From assembly GCA_028283625.1 (NCBI GenBank), contig JAPWKG010000026.1:186001-250000 (forward strand): 64,000 bases of DNA, given 5' to 3'. Position numbers and translations under genes: made by a program. Shown here piece after piece: positions 13,804-24,694 of this stretch (position 1 is the first letter of the stretch; every line of letters begins with the position of its first letter). This DNA comes from Acidobacteriaceae bacterium. GTDB taxonomy: Bacteria > Acidobacteriota > Terriglobia > Terriglobales > Acidobacteriaceae. The notes under the pieces were generated by a model that did not search any database, was not told where the DNA came from, and worked only from the letters and a program-made list of their open reading frames with translations.

Positions 13804-14883
13804 ATGGCGAATGCAGGCACATTGACGGCGAGGCAGCGCGAGGTGCTGGTGGCGATTGTAGAGGACTACATCGCCACGGGAGAGCCAGTGAGCTCTGGTG
13901 CGGTGGCTCGTTCCAGCCGGATAGCCTCCGGGGCGGCAAGCCCTGCAACGATTCGCAACGAGATGGCGGCGTTGGTCGAGGCTGGTTTGCTGGAGCAGCC
14001 GCATACTTCGGCGGGGCGTGTACCTTCCGCTGCCGCGTTTCGGTTGTATGTTGAGGCGCTGAACGGAGGGATCGCAGCGCGCCTGCCTGGGTTGTCGCGC
14101 GCGGAGCTTGAGTCCCGGATTGATTTGGGGTTCGCTGGTGTGGCCGGCGGTCAGGCTTTGCTGGAGCGTACGTCGCAGGTGCTCGCCATGCTTTCGAGCG
14201 GGGTTGGTGTTGCGATGGGGGTAGCTCCTGCAACGGATCTGCTCGAACACGTGCATTTTTCGCGGCTTACACAGAATCGTGTTTTGGCGGTGCTGGTGAC
14301 GCGTGGCGGCATGGTGCGCGACCGGATGCTGGCACTCGAACGCGATCTCTCAAGCCTTGAGCTGGAGATGGCATCCAACTTTTTGAACGAGCACTTCCAC
14401 GGCTGGTCGCTCGACGCGGTGCGGTTGGAGTTGGCGCGGATGGTGGAGCGTGAGCGCAGCGACTACCAGAGAATGTTGAGCGCGGCACATGAGCTGTGGG
14501 CGCATGCGCTGCCGGCGAAGGTAATGCAGGCCGTCTTCGTGGAAGGCGTTGCGAACCTTGTCGGTGAGGGAGAGGATCGTGGGCATTTGCGCGCGGTTCT
14601 GGCCGCGCTGGAGGCGAAGGAACGCTTGGTCGATCTGCTGAACGCCTATGTCGATGCGCAGCAGGAGACGGTGCGCGTTGTCTTTGATTTGGAGCGTACC
14701 GCTCCGGAGATGGCCGGGCTGGTGCTGGTGGCGGCGCCCGCGCGGGTGGCCGGTGACAGCCTGGCGACCGTAGGGGTGATCGGACCGAAACGGATGCACT
14801 ACGAGAGCACGATGAATGCGGTGGGCTACATTGCCGGTTTGTTCGATCGTGTACTCGATATGGGACGTGCAGAACGGTTGTAG
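13804..14883 (+). CDS. hrcA: Heat-inducible transcription repressor HrcA
   Basis: LTARQREVLVAIVEDYIATGEPVSSGAVARSS...SPATIRNEMAALVEAGLLEQPHTSAGRVPS; IGPKRMHYESTMNAVGYIAGLFDRVL. Confidence 0.93.
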   Translation: MANAGTLTARQREVLVAIVEDYIATGEPVSSGAVARSSRIASGAASPATIRNEMAALVEAGLLEQPHTSAGRVPSAAAFRLYVEALNGGIAARLPGLSRAELESRIDLGFAGVAGGQALLERTSQVLAMLSSGVGVAMGVAPATDLLEHVHFSRLTQNRVLAVLVTRGGMVRDRMLALERDLSSLELEMASNFLNEHFHGWSLDAVRLELARMVERERSDYQRMLSAAHELWAHALPAKVMQAVFVEGVANLVGEGEDRGHLRAVLAALEAKERLVDLLNAYVDAQQETVRVVFDLERTAPEMAGLVLVAAPARVAGDSLATVGVIGPKRMHYESTMNAVGYIAGLFDRVLDMGRAERL

Positions 14884-14901
14884 CAAAAGGACGCAACGAC
14901 G

Positions 14902-15516
14902 ATGCGTGTCAGAGATTGGTTCGCGCAAAGAGCGCGAACGGCTGGAAAGGAAACAGAGATGAATACTCAGGAAGAAAAGAACGACGTGCACGAGGTTCCG
15001 GCAGCGGAACAGGAAGCAGCAGCCGTGGAAGCGGTCGCGGCCGAAGGAAGCCAGCTGACGGAGCTGGAACAGGTGAAGGGCGAGCGAGATGCTTTGCTGG
15101 ATCGCTTGGCTCGTTTGCAGGCGGAGTTTGATAATGCCCGCAAGCGCGAGGTGAAAGAGCGTCAGGACGCGCGCGATTACGCGGTACAGGGTACGGTAGA
15201 GCCATTCCTGAGCGTGATGGATAACTTTCAGCTTGCGTTGAAGTCCGGCGGATCTGCGGATCAACTGCGCATGGGTGTGGAGCTGATTCTGAAACAGATG
15301 GAAGATGCTTTGCGCGGTCTGAATGTGACAGCGGTTGATGCTGTCGGAGCAGAGTTCGATCCGCGTGTGCATGAGGCGCTCGGTTCCGAGGAGCGTGCGG
15401 ATGTGCCGGATCACCAGGTGATTGAAGAGGTTCGTCGCGGCTACAAACTGCGCGACAAGCTTCTGCGTCCTGCGCTGGTAAAGATTGCGACAAACTCGCA
15501 GCAGCGCGAAGCCTAA
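14902..15516 (+). CDS. grpE: Nucleotide exchange factor GrpE
   Basis: [45 protein letters not shown] ... [44 protein letters not shown]. Confidence 0.92.
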   Translation: MRVRDWFAQRARTAGKETEMNTQEEKNDVHEVPAAEQEAAAVEAVAAEGSQLTELEQVKGERDALLDRLARLQAEFDNARKREVKERQDARDYAVQGTVEPFLSVMDNFQLALKSGGSADQLRMGVELILKQMEDALRGLNVTAVDAVGAEFDPRVHEALGSEERADVPDHQVIEEVRRGYKLRDKLLRPALVKIATNSQQREA

Positions 15517-15562
15517 CAACAGTTCAACAGGCGCAAAGCCTGATTTTTGCAGGGAAAACGAG

Positions 15563-16708
15563 ATGGCTGCAACGATGAAGATGGATTATTACGAGGTTCT
15601 GGAAGTCGAGCGCACGGCGTCGGACACGGAGATCAAGACCGCGTATCGCAAGCTTGCGATGAAGTGGCATCCGGATCGCAATCCGAACAATCAAGATGCT
15701 GAAGAAAAGTTCAAGGAGTGCTCGGAGGCTTATGGCGTTCTGAGCGACTCCGAGAAGCGCGCAGCGTATGACCGTTACGGCCATGCAGGCGTGGGCGGTG
15801 CAGGCGGATTCGGCGGAGGAAGCCCCTTCGGACAGGGAGGGCCGTTCCAGCAGGGTGACCTGGGAGATATTTTCGGTGACCTCTTCGGCGAGATGTTCAA
15901 CATGGGCGGAGCTCGCGGTGGCCGTCCTTCACGGGCGCAGCGTGGCCGCGATATTCAGTACGAGCTGGTGCTGGAGTTTGAGGAAGCGGTCTTCGGTGTT
16001 CAGCGCGAGATCAAGATTCGGCGCGCGGAGACGTGCGAGGACTGCAGCGGATCAGGCTCGGAGAACGGAAAGCAACCGGAGACCTGCCAGCAGTGCGGCG
16101 GTCGGGGACAAATCCGTTCCCAGCAGGGTTTCTTTTCCGTGGCGCGTACCTGCCCGATCTGCTCCGGAACGGGGCAGGTGGTGAAGAATCCGTGCAAGAG
16201 CTGCCGGGGGGATGGTCGCACGCAGAAGGAACACACCATACAGGTAAAGGTTCCGGCAGGCGTTGAGAATGATACGCGCATCCGTTACGGCGGCGAGGGA
16301 GATGCGGGTAAGTTCGGCGGGCCCAGTGGCGATCTCTACGTTCTGCTCGAGGTGAAGTCGCATAAGTTCTTTGAGCGCGAAGGCGATGATCTGCATTGCG
16401 TTATGCCGATCAGCTTCCCGCAGGCTTCGCTAGGAACGGAGCTTGAGATTGAAACGCTGCACGGCGTTGAGATGATCAAAATCCCGGAGGGAACGCAGAG
16501 CGGTAAGGAGTTTGTGCTGCGGGGCAAGGGGGTGCCGCACTTGAACGCGCATGGCAAGGGTGACCTTGTCGTAGAAGTTCGGGTGCAGACGCCGAAGCTC
16601 AACAAGCAGCAGAAAGAGCTGATGCGCCAGTTGCAGGAGACGCTGACGGTTGAGAATAAGCCTCACTCGCGGGGGCTCTTCGAAAAAATGAAGGAGATGT
16701 TCAGCTAA
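15563..16708 (+). CDS. dnaJ: Molecular chaperone DnaJ
   Basis: [39 protein letters not shown] motif, G/F region and CxxCxGxG zinc-binding repeats. Confidence 0.95.
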   Translation: MAATMKMDYYEVLEVERTASDTEIKTAYRKLAMKWHPDRNPNNQDAEEKFKECSEAYGVLSDSEKRAAYDRYGHAGVGGAGGFGGGSPFGQGGPFQQGDLGDIFGDLFGEMFNMGGARGGRPSRAQRGRDIQYELVLEFEEAVFGVQREIKIRRAETCEDCSGSGSENGKQPETCQQCGGRGQIRSQQGFFSVARTCPICSGTGQVVKNPCKSCRGDGRTQKEHTIQVKVPAGVENDTRIRYGGEGDAGKFGGPSGDLYVLLEVKSHKFFEREGDDLHCVMPISFPQASLGTELEIETLHGVEMIKIPEGTQSGKEFVLRGKGVPHLNAHGKGDLVVEVRVQTPKLNKQQKELMRQLQETLTVENKPHSRGLFEKMKEMFS

Positions 16709-16727
16709 TCAAGCGTCATCTCAAGGG

Positions 16728-16779
16728 ACACAAAGGACGAGGGCGGAGTCTGTACAGACTCCGCCCTCGTCCTTTGTGT
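16728..16779. repeat. 52-bp perfect palindrome between convergent dnaJ and rsmE (possible bidirectional terminator)
   Basis: acacaaaggacgagggcggagtctgt|acagactccgccctcgtcctttgtgt; the arms are exact reverse complements with no spacer. Confidence 0.95.
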
Positions 16780-16791
16780 GGCGTATGCCGG

Positions 16792-17529
16792 TTAGAGGAA
16801 TGCTCCGCAAACCGAGAGCGCAGCAATGACAGCGGTTTCCGCGCGCAGAATGCGCGGTCCCAACGTGACGGGTTGCCATTGATTTTGCTGGAAGAGTTGC
16901 ATCTCGTCCTGTGTCCAGCCGCCTTCCGGTCCGACAGCGAAAGCGAGAGCGCGATTTTGCTCTGCATCGGGTGCGTTGCGCAATTGCTGTGCTTCCAGTG
17001 CTGCTCGTAACGTGTTCTCTTCTTCTGTTTCGGCCAGCAGAAGCTTGTGTGGAGCCAGCGGGAGCTTGAGTGCGGCGCTTAGCGGCATAGGGTCATCGAT
17101 GTCGACGAGATCAGAGCGTCGCGATTGTTTGGCGGCTTCAAGCGTAATACGCCGCCAGCGTTCAACCCGCTTTGCTGCGGCATGAGCAAGATGCTTCTCG
17201 GTCCTACGCGCCAGCACTGGTGTGATGCGAGCAGCGCCAAGCTCTGTTGCTTTCTCCAGACCCCATTCGTAGTGATCGAATTTGATCACGGCCAGCAGCA
17301 GGTGAACGGGCATGGCGGCATCTGTTTCCAGCTGCTCACCAAGTTCGAAGGTGACTGCAGTTTCGGTTACGTCTGAGATCGTTGCGCGATAGAGGAAACC
17401 ACCGGCGACGACATCGTACTGTTGTCCGGCCTGCGCACGGAGAACGCGTGCAAGGTGGTGAGCCTGCTCGCCGGTGAGCGATGCGGTGGTGTCGTTGTAG
17501 TGGTCTGCGATAAAACGTCGGCGTGTCAT
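16792..17529 (-). CDS. rsmE: 16S rRNA (uracil(1498)-N(3))-methyltransferase RsmE
   Basis: MTRRRFIADHYNDTTASLTGEQAHHLARVLRAQAGQQYDVV ... AVGPEGGWTQDEMQLFQQNQWQPVTLGPRILRAETAVIAAL. Confidence 0.9.
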   Translation of the reverse strand: MTRRRFIADHYNDTTASLTGEQAHHLARVLRAQAGQQYDVVAGGFLYRATISDVTETAVTFELGEQLETDAAMPVHLLLAVIKFDHYEWGLEKATELGAARITPVLARRTEKHLAHAAAKRVERWRRITLEAAKQSRRSDLVDIDDPMPLSAALKLPLAPHKLLLAETEEENTLRAALEAQQLRNAPDAEQNRALAFAVGPEGGWTQDEMQLFQQNQWQPVTLGPRILRAETAVIAALSVCGAFL

Positions 17530-17579
17530 GCAACGACAGGATACATTGCGAAAGGTGCATGAATACTGGCGAAAAACAC

Positions 17580-17608
17580 TTCGGGGAGCGCTTCTCGCGC
17601 TCCCCGAA
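17580..17608 (-). terminator. Intrinsic terminator-like hairpin, best read on the minus strand
   Basis: ttcggggagcgc-ttctc-gcgctccccgaa (12-bp perfect stem, 5-nt loop); minus-strand readout continues gtgtttttc. Confidence 0.55.
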
Positions 17609-17814
17609 TGTGTTGCCTTTATTTGTTGCTTTGCCTGGTTAGCGTTTGCCTGCGCTCCCATGATCGATGTGTTTCGCATCGACGCTGCTCTCATTCGCAT
17701 GAGGCAACTATCGAAGGTATAGATTTTGTGCGCACCAGAGTCAAGAGAAAAGTGGAAAAGTGAACGAGGATTTTTTGTGGCGCTCGATGAGCGGAACCCG
17801 TTTGGAGCGAAGCA

Positions 17815-19119
17815 TTACGGAAGAGGATTGAGTTGATTGCGCGTCGCTCGGCGAGCAAGCGCCATCAGTATGCCGAGCAGTAGCAGCGCGCCGAGATACA
17901 TATAGCTTTGCAATAGGTTCCAACCTCGGTAGTGCCAGAGCATATTCGTAGCGGAGAGGGAGTTGAGCATCAGGAATGCAGCAAGCCCTGTGAGCCAAGG
18001 ACGTTTATCCTGTTGTGCGCCATAGGCGAACCAGAGCCACGCGAAGATGCCGAGCACAATGCCGTAATGGTGTTCCCATGCCATGGGGGAAGAGGCAACG
18101 GAGACAAGGCCAATCGCGGCAAGATCGGCACTGCTTCCTTTCAGCTTGCCCCAAGGAAAGAAGAGTGCGAGGCAAAGCAGCGTTAGCGCTGTCGTCACGG
18201 TGAGGCGATAGACCCACGGGATGTACGGTGTGTACACGTAGGGCGTGTACCCAATGTTTTCACCGTTGAAGATCATGCGATTGACGGTGCCGAACATGGA
18301 TTGGTTGCCGTAATGGGACTGCGCTTTATGCGAGAGCGAGGCGAGGACTTTCAGATAATCGAGGTTGTTGTGCAGGCCGAAGACCGCAACCGCGAGAGCG
18401 AAGAGCACGGCGCCGGAGACAAGGAACGCAATGGCCGCGTTCCAGCGCTTGCGCATCAGCATCCAGATGAGGATCAGGACGTACTGCGGTTTGACGCAAG
18501 TGAGGATGCAAGCGGTGATACCGGAAGCCCTTTCGTTGCCGTTTGTCCAGAAGACGAGCAGCAGAGCGAAGCCGAAGGAGAGAAACGTTTGCGCGTTGCC
18601 GAGAGAAAAACCCTTCAAGAGCGGGTAGCAGAAAAGCACTGCGAGGCAAACGGCAACGATGGCGGGCCAGCGCAAGGACTCCCCGCGTTTTGCGAGAAGA
18701 CGACGTCCCATGACGAGAGCACACACTGCGATTCCCAACACGGCAAGAAAGCTGCCGAGGGCGAGCAGGTGCAGCATTGTGGGATCGGCGACGCCAAGTT
18801 TGCGCAGTGCGACGAGGGGGAGAAGACTCGCGAGAGAGTAGATCAGCGTGTCATAGAGAGGCGCGAAGTAGAGCGGCTTCGTGGGGAAGTCGTGGAAGTA
18901 GTCGAGCGACTTCATCATCGGTAGCCAGGAGTCTGTCCACTGATGCAGGTGCCAAAGGTTAGAGACATCACGATGAATGTTGCCAGGGTTGCCGAGCCCA
19001 GCAACACGACAAAGAAACCACTGCGCAAAGTTCGCGGTGAAAAGAGAACCGAGCACAAAGAGCAGGAGCCGCATCGAGTGCGTGCGGTCTGCAGAAGACC
19101 TCGTTGCCATGCTGGACAT
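17815..19119 (-). CDS. Membrane glycosyltransferase, GT87/DUF2029-like
   Basis: 434 aa polytopic protein; GITACILTCVKPQYVLILIWMLMRKRW and SPMAWEHHYGIVLGIFAWLWF motifs typical of GT87. Confidence 0.75.
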   Translation of the reverse strand: MSSMATRSSADRTHSMRLLLFVLGSLFTANFAQWFLCRVAGLGNPGNIHRDVSNLWHLHQWTDSWLPMMKSLDYFHDFPTKPLYFAPLYDTLIYSLASLLPLVALRKLGVADPTMLHLLALGSFLAVLGIAVCALVMGRRLLAKRGESLRWPAIVAVCLAVLFCYPLLKGFSLGNAQTFLSFGFALLLVFWTNGNERASGITACILTCVKPQYVLILIWMLMRKRWNAAIAFLVSGAVLFALAVAVFGLHNNLDYLKVLASLSHKAQSHYGNQSMFGTVNRMIFNGENIGYTPYVYTPYIPWVYRLTVTTALTLLCLALFFPWGKLKGSSADLAAIGLVSVASSPMAWEHHYGIVLGIFAWLWFAYGAQQDKRPWLTGLAAFLMLNSLSATNMLWHYRGWNLLQSYMYLGALLLLGILMALARRATRNQLNPLP

Positions 19120-19251
19120 GGGCTGATTATAGGTCTGAGCTGGAAACGGACGAGAGAATATCGCTAAGACGGTCTGCGTGCGCGTTGGGGGTGTGCTGTG
19201 TGCAGGTAGAGTGCGTCCCCGGTGCGACGCACTCTCAGTTGACCGGATTGC

Positions 19252-20766
19252 CTAACATTCAATGATGTTTAGTGCCAGACCAGCAAGTGAGGTTTCCTTG
19301 TAGCGCGATTGCATGTCCATGCCGGTGCGGTACATCGTGTCGATGACCTGATCGAGCGAAAGTTTATGCGGTCCTGGGTCATGCATGGCGAGGCGAGCGG
19401 CGTTGACAGCTTTGACCGCTCCCATGCCGTTGCGTTCAATACAGGGAATTTGGACGAGTCCGCCGATGGGGTCGCAGGTCATGCCAAGGTTATGCTCCAT
19501 GGCGATCTCAGCAGCGTGCTCTACAGCGTTGTTGTCTCCACCGAGGGCTGCGACGAGTCCTCCAGCGGCCATCGAGCAGGCTACACCAACCTCGCCCTGG
19601 CAGCCGACTTCGGCGCCGGAAATGGACGCGTTTTCTTTGTAGAGAATGCCGATAGCTGCCGCGGTAAAGAAGTAACGCAGGAGACCGGCACGCTTTTCCG
19701 GCTCGGTCAGTGTTGTGGAGCCATGATGCAGGAAATAGTAGGCGATGGCGGGTACGACACCGGCAGCACCATTTGTCGGAGCGGTGACAACACGACCGCC
19801 GGCGGCGTTCTCTTCATTGACGGCCATGGCGACGAGCGTCACGCTGTCGAGAGGCGCGAGAGGGTCACGCGCCATGCCTTCACGGTCGAGCCTTTTGAGG
19901 CGGGCTGCAAGGCCAGGAGCGCGGCGGCGTACGTTCAGGCCACCGGGCAGCGTGCCTTCCGTCGCAATGCCACGCTCGATGCAATCGCTCATCGCCTGCC
20001 AGAGCGTGAGCACGGCTGCTTCAATCTGCTCGCGTGGTGAGAGGGCGTGAATGTCGATGACGTCGTGCAGTTCCGGGCGCTCTGCGGAAACGATGCGGTC
20101 AAGGCGGCGCACGATAGTGGGATCGCTGAGAAGAGCCACTTCATTGGCACACATGAGCTCAGCGATGGTGAGCTCGTGGCTCTGTGCCGTGCGGAGCAGC
20201 TCTGCGGCAGAGGAGAACGGATACGGTACGGTTCGTTCAAACGACGCGGTGGGGTGCGCGAACTCTTCGTCTGAGAGGATGAAGCCGCCACCGATCGAGT
20301 AATAGGTCTGGTTGTAGAGCATCGATCCGTCTGCGGAAAATGCGGTCAGGGTCATGCCGTTGGGGTGCGTGGCGATTTCGCCCGGATACATCTGCTCGCG
20401 ATGGAGGAGCAGATGCTGTTGTGGATCGAAGTGGAGGTCGTGCTCGCCCATGAGCAGGAGCCTGCGCTCGTCGCGTATGCGCGCGAGCATGGCTTCGATG
20501 CGATCCAGTGGAACGGTATCAGGAGATTCGCCGAGCAGTCCGAGCAGGACAGCACGATCTGTGCCGTGCCCGATACCGGTCAGGGCAAGAGAGCCATACA
20601 GGTCGACGCGTAGCGAGACCACAGACGAGAGCGGATGCGTCGTGCTGAGCTCGCGCACAAAGCGCAGTGCGGCGCGCATGGGACCAACCGTGTGCGATGA
20701 GCTGGGACCGATACCTATTTTGAAAAGTTCAAAGAGACTGGTTTGCAAAGAGCCTCCAAAGCCCAT
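19252..20766 (-). CDS. sdaA: L-serine ammonia-lyase
   Basis: SLFELFKIGIGPSSSHTVGPMRAALRFV; GSVTLVAMAVNEENAAGGRVVTAPTNGAAGVVPA; ENASISGAEVGCQGEVGVACSMAAGGL; GGLVQIPCIERN. Confidence 0.95.
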   Translation of the reverse strand: MGFGGSLQTSLFELFKIGIGPSSSHTVGPMRAALRFVRELSTTHPLSSVVSLRVDLYGSLALTGIGHGTDRAVLLGLLGESPDTVPLDRIEAMLARIRDERRLLLMGEHDLHFDPQQHLLLHREQMYPGEIATHPNGMTLTAFSADGSMLYNQTYYSIGGGFILSDEEFAHPTASFERTVPYPFSSAAELLRTAQSHELTIAELMCANEVALLSDPTIVRRLDRIVSAERPELHDVIDIHALSPREQIEAAVLTLWQAMSDCIERGIATEGTLPGGLNVRRRAPGLAARLKRLDREGMARDPLAPLDSVTLVAMAVNEENAAGGRVVTAPTNGAAGVVPAIAYYFLHHGSTTLTEPEKRAGLLRYFFTAAAIGILYKENASISGAEVGCQGEVGVACSMAAGGLVAALGGDNNAVEHAAEIAMEHNLGMTCDPIGGLVQIPCIERNGMGAVKAVNAARLAMHDPGPHKLSLDQVIDTMYRTGMDMQSRYKETSLAGLALNIIEC

Positions 20767-20806
20767 GCTATTGTAAGCACTATCGGCCCCCAGAAAATTT
20801 AAAAAG

Positions 20807-21982
20807 GTGTCTCCTATGACAGAGCATGCTCAGGCGACAGGAGCAGGGATGAATGTGCGCCATACGCTCGCGTTGCCTTCGTCTCAGCATCAGATTGATG
20901 GTTTACAGGTCGTACGTGCAAGTGCCGTAATCGTCGTTGCATGGGGCCATGCTGGTCTGCCCTTTTTTACGCCCAGGACCGGATTGTTGCCGGACCTGGG
21001 CATCTTCGGTGTGGACCTGTTTTTTGTTCTCAGCGGCTTCATCCTTTCGTTGGGAATTCTCCGCTCAAAGCGTTCCCCAGGAATGGATGCCGCGCAGCAC
21101 TTCTTCCTGCGCCGTCTTATACGGATTTACCCGATTTACTGGATCTTTGCCGGGGTGGGATTGCTCATCCAGGCGCATCGCCATGCACCATATTTCTCCC
21201 ACTTTTGGGCGAGCCTGTTGTTGGCGCCCTTTCCGGATTACCCGAATCTCTTTTTGGTCGTTGACTTCAGCTGGACACTCGTTTTTGAGATGTTCTTTTA
21301 TCTGCTGCTTGCCGCGATACAGTTTCTGACGGTGCGTAGAGCTGTCGTCAGTTCGATCGGGATCCTGTGTCTTCTCGTTGCCGTTGGCGAGGCGCTGCCT
21401 ACGATATGCAAGCCTTTTGCTGTCGTAGTGTTCAACCCAATTCTGCTTGAGTTCGTTCTCGGCATGCTGATCGCGGTTTCTTACAAAGCATTGGGTGCGC
21501 AAAAGATGGCCGGACGCATTCTTTTCTGCCTTGGCGTGGCGCTTGCGATTTTTTTGCGAATAAAGCTTTTTGTGACTCCTTCGATGCAGGCCATCCTTCT
21601 GGACAAAGGCGTGTTTACGCAGGTAGCTACCTGGGGAATCGCTGCGATGTTGGTTGTCGGTGGAGTCGTGTTCTGGTCGCCTCGCTGCGATGGGCGAGTG
21701 GCGAGGATTGCAGTAATTCTGGGCAATGCTTCGTACTCGGCCTATCTCGCATCAGGCGTCGTCATCCTTTACTCCACCATGATGCTCAAGAAAGTGTTCG
21801 GCGCATCTCGCTTTGACGCATTGGCTCCGAGATTTCCAGCGCAGGTCGGGATCGTTTTGGCGATTCTTTGCGTTGGCTGGCTTTGTTATCAGTTTGTTGA
21901 ATGGCCTCTGTTGCATCGAATGCAGCGCTGGTTGAAGAGAGAACGTAGCGCATCGTTTACGGAAGTTGCTGAGTGCAGTTGA
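20807..21982 (+). CDS. Acyltransferase 3 (OafA/YrhL-like) family membrane protein
   Basis: IDGLQVVRASAVIVVAWGHAG ... LGIFGVDLFFVLSGFILSLG ... FFLRRLIRIYPIYWIF. Confidence 0.9.
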   Translation: MSPMTEHAQATGAGMNVRHTLALPSSQHQIDGLQVVRASAVIVVAWGHAGLPFFTPRTGLLPDLGIFGVDLFFVLSGFILSLGILRSKRSPGMDAAQHFFLRRLIRIYPIYWIFAGVGLLIQAHRHAPYFSHFWASLLLAPFPDYPNLFLVVDFSWTLVFEMFFYLLLAAIQFLTVRRAVVSSIGILCLLVAVGEALPTICKPFAVVVFNPILLEFVLGMLIAVSYKALGAQKMAGRILFCLGVALAIFLRIKLFVTPSMQAILLDKGVFTQVATWGIAAMLVVGGVVFWSPRCDGRVARIAVILGNASYSAYLASGVVILYSTMMLKKVFGASRFDALAPRFPAQVGIVLAILCVGWLCYQFVEWPLLHRMQRWLKRERSASFTEVAECS

Positions 21983-22823
21983 TGTAGGCGGCGGCTGCGC
22001 TGAAGCGTACCGGTTGCTTGTCGTCCTCAAGTAGAGGCGCGAGCGCTGTGGCGTAGCGTCGATCATGTGTCTTACCGAGAAAACGAGCGCCTGTGGCCCG
22101 AACGCCCTGGTCTTTGTCGCTCAGCGCATCCATCAGATAGTCGCGAGAAGCTGGTGTGTGGGCTTCGGCAAGCAGCTCGAGTGCAATTGAGCGGGAGGTA
22201 TCGGTACCGCTTTTGCGGATATATTCGATTGCCATGATGGAGAAGCCGAAGGGGCCGAGCAGCATGCCGGCGCCTTGGGTGACACCGAGCTTGGCCATCG
22301 TGGCTGGGCTGTGCATGGTGGAGGACATCTGATGCTCGGCGCCGTGGATGAGGGTGGGCTTGGTCTTGCGGTCGCCGGATACGATAGCGTCAAGAATGTC
22401 TTCTCCGCTGTGATCGTGGAAGTCGCGCCACAGGATTACCGCTGCTGTGTAAACGACCTGGGGTTCCGGGTCATCCAGTAGTTTGTGTGCGTTCGGGAGT
22501 AGCCGCGAGGCTTTGGCATGGCCGGCGGCGACGAGGGCTGCGGAGCGGACGTCAAGATCCGGATCCTTCATGGCCTGAGCGATGAGCCGGTTCGCGCGGG
22601 CGCTTTGTCCGAGATCGGAAAGTGCAGAAAGCGCCTGTGTTCTGACCTCCGGGCGCTTGTCCTCCAGTACAGCATCGGAGAGCATCTTCCATGCCTCTTG
22701 CTGCCGTTGGGCGAGCGTTTCAGGCTTGGCTGGTGCTGGGGAGGCAGGCTGGTCCTGTGCCTGGAGCGAGAGGGCGAAAGCGGTAAAGAGCGCGGCAGCC
22801 GTGAGGCGCAGTGTGGCTTGCAT
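21957..22823 (-). CDS. HEAT-repeat domain protein with signal peptide
   Basis: MQATLRLTAAALFTAFALSLQAQ signal; EVRTQALSALSDLG, DLDVRSAALVAAGH, DKDQGVRATGARFLGK repeats. Confidence 0.8.
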   Translation of the reverse strand: MQATLRLTAAALFTAFALSLQAQDQPASPAPAKPETLAQRQQEAWKMLSDAVLEDKRPEVRTQALSALSDLGQSARANRLIAQAMKDPDLDVRSAALVAAGHAKASRLLPNAHKLLDDPEPQVVYTAAVILWRDFHDHSGEDILDAIVSGDRKTKPTLIHGAEHQMSSTMHSPATMAKLGVTQGAGMLLGPFGFSIMAIEYIRKSGTDTSRSIALELLAEAHTPASRDYLMDALSDKDQGVRATGARFLGKTHDRRYATALAPLLEDDKQPVRFSAAAAYINCTQQLP

Positions 22824-22962
22824 AAGGTGACGTTCTCCGAAGCGAGGTGAGGCTCCTACGCTAGGACGTTTTCAGGCAACACGGAGATGTATGCCGGTGC
22901 GTTGCTGGTGCTAGACTGGCGAAACTTTACGGCCTCAATGGCAGCAACAGGCGGTTTCCACG

Positions 22963-24546
22963 ATGCTCTTTAAAACGCGCAGCGCGGCTGTGTATGGGAT
23001 CGACGCGCACCTGATCGATGTGGAAGTGGACTTTGTGACGCACGGCGGGGAAGAGTCCTCCTGGTCCATGGTTGGGCTGCCGGACGCGGCGGTGCGTGAG
23101 AGCCGCGATCGTGTGCGTTCGGCGATCAAAAACTCCGGTTTCGAGATGCCGGCGACTCGGATCACAATCAACCTGGCGCCTGCCGATCTGAAAAAAGAAG
23201 GCTCAGGGTTCGATCTGCCCATGGCGGTGGGCATTCTGGGAGCTTATGGCGCGTTGGCAAATCGGGAGCTCCATGACGTTGTGTTGGTGGGGGAGCTGGG
23301 ATTAGATGGGGCACTGCGCGCCGTGCAGGGAATGTTGCCGATTGCCATGGCGGCGAAATCTGCAGGGCTACGTCACCTGATTGTTCCTGCAAGCAATGCG
23401 CGTGAAGCGGCGGTGGTGGAGGGGCTGCAGGTGTGGCCCGTGCGCTCTTTGCTGGAGGTACGCGAGCTGCTGAACAGTATGGTGCAGGGGCAGGGTGTGC
23501 TGGCTCAACCGCTGCGGGTGGATTCGCGGGCAATGCTCTTTACACAGGACGATAGTGCGCCCGACTTTTGCGATGTACGCGGCCAGCACGTTGCCAAACG
23601 AGCGCTGGAGGTTGCGGCCGCAGGCGGGCATAACATTCTGATGATTGGGCCCCCGGGCTCGGGCAAGACGATGCTGGCCAAGCGGCTGCCGTCGATTCTG
23701 GCTCCTCTGCAGTTTGACGAGGCGTTGGAGACGACGAAGATTCATTCGGTTGCGGGCGTGCTGAATCGCGAGGATGGAATGGTGACGCACCGGCCCTTTC
23801 GTGCGCCGCACCATACGATCTCCGACGCAGGCCTGATTGGCGGAGGTGCTATGCCGCGCCCGGGCGAGGTTTCGCTGGCGCACAACGGGGTGCTGTTTCT
23901 CGATGAGCTGCCGGAGTTTCCGCGCAACGTGCTGGAGGTGATGCGGCAACCGTTGGAGGACGGCCATGTGACGATTGCGCGGGCTGCGATGAGCCTTACC
24001 TTTCCTGCGCGCTTCATGCTCGCGGCAGCGATGAATCCTTGCCCGTGCGGCTATTACAACGACAAGAGCCGCGAGTGCATGTGCACGCCTCCGATGATTC
24101 AACGGTATGTCTCGAAGGTAAGTGGTCCGCTGTTGGATCGTATCGATATCCATATCGAAGTGCCGGCTGTGCAATACAAGGAGTTACGCGGTGCGCAGGC
24201 TGCAGAGGGTTCGTCAGAGATCCGGCAGCGTGTGTTGCAGGCCCGTGAGCGTCAGAGAGCTCGCTTTGCGTCCGTTTCGCAGCCCGGAGTGAAGCGCGCG
24301 AGGAGAATCTTTTCGAACGCACAGATGTCGACGGGCGAAATTCGCACATTTTGTGAATTAGGTCCAGATGCGGAGCGTCTGCTTGAACGCGCAATGCAAC
24401 AGCAGGGGCTGAGTGCACGTGCACATGACCGTATTTTGAAGGTTGCACGCACGATTGCGGACCTGGAAGGGGCTCCTACAATTTCTTTGCCGCACATTGC
24501 AGAAGCTGTGCAATACCGGACGTTAGACCGAAGTTATTGGTCGTAA
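22963..24546 (+). CDS. comM: YifB/ComM family Mg chelatase-like AAA ATPase
   Basis: [24 protein letters not shown] ... [29 protein letters not shown] ... [34 protein letters not shown] ... [11 protein letters not shown]. Confidence 0.93.
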   Translation: MLFKTRSAAVYGIDAHLIDVEVDFVTHGGEESSWSMVGLPDAAVRESRDRVRSAIKNSGFEMPATRITINLAPADLKKEGSGFDLPMAVGILGAYGALANRELHDVVLVGELGLDGALRAVQGMLPIAMAAKSAGLRHLIVPASNAREAAVVEGLQVWPVRSLLEVRELLNSMVQGQGVLAQPLRVDSRAMLFTQDDSAPDFCDVRGQHVAKRALEVAAAGGHNILMIGPPGSGKTMLAKRLPSILAPLQFDEALETTKIHSVAGVLNREDGMVTHRPFRAPHHTISDAGLIGGGAMPRPGEVSLAHNGVLFLDELPEFPRNVLEVMRQPLEDGHVTIARAAMSLTFPARFMLAAAMNPCPCGYYNDKSRECMCTPPMIQRYVSKVSGPLLDRIDIHIEVPAVQYKELRGAQAAEGSSEIRQRVLQARERQRARFASVSQPGVKRARRIFSNAQMSTGEIRTFCELGPDAERLLERAMQQQGLSARAHDRILKVARTIADLEGAPTISLPHIAEAVQYRTLDRSYWS

Positions 24547-24694
24547 TCCTCCGGGGTGGGGTTTGCATGAGGTGCCGGAAGGTGTATTCCTCAAAGAGAG
24601 AGTTGTTTTTTGACCTGGTGTGATCGAGTGAGCCGCGGGAGTGTCCTGCGTGCGAGAAAATAGAGAGGTCAAGACAGCAGGAAAGGTGGAGAGG

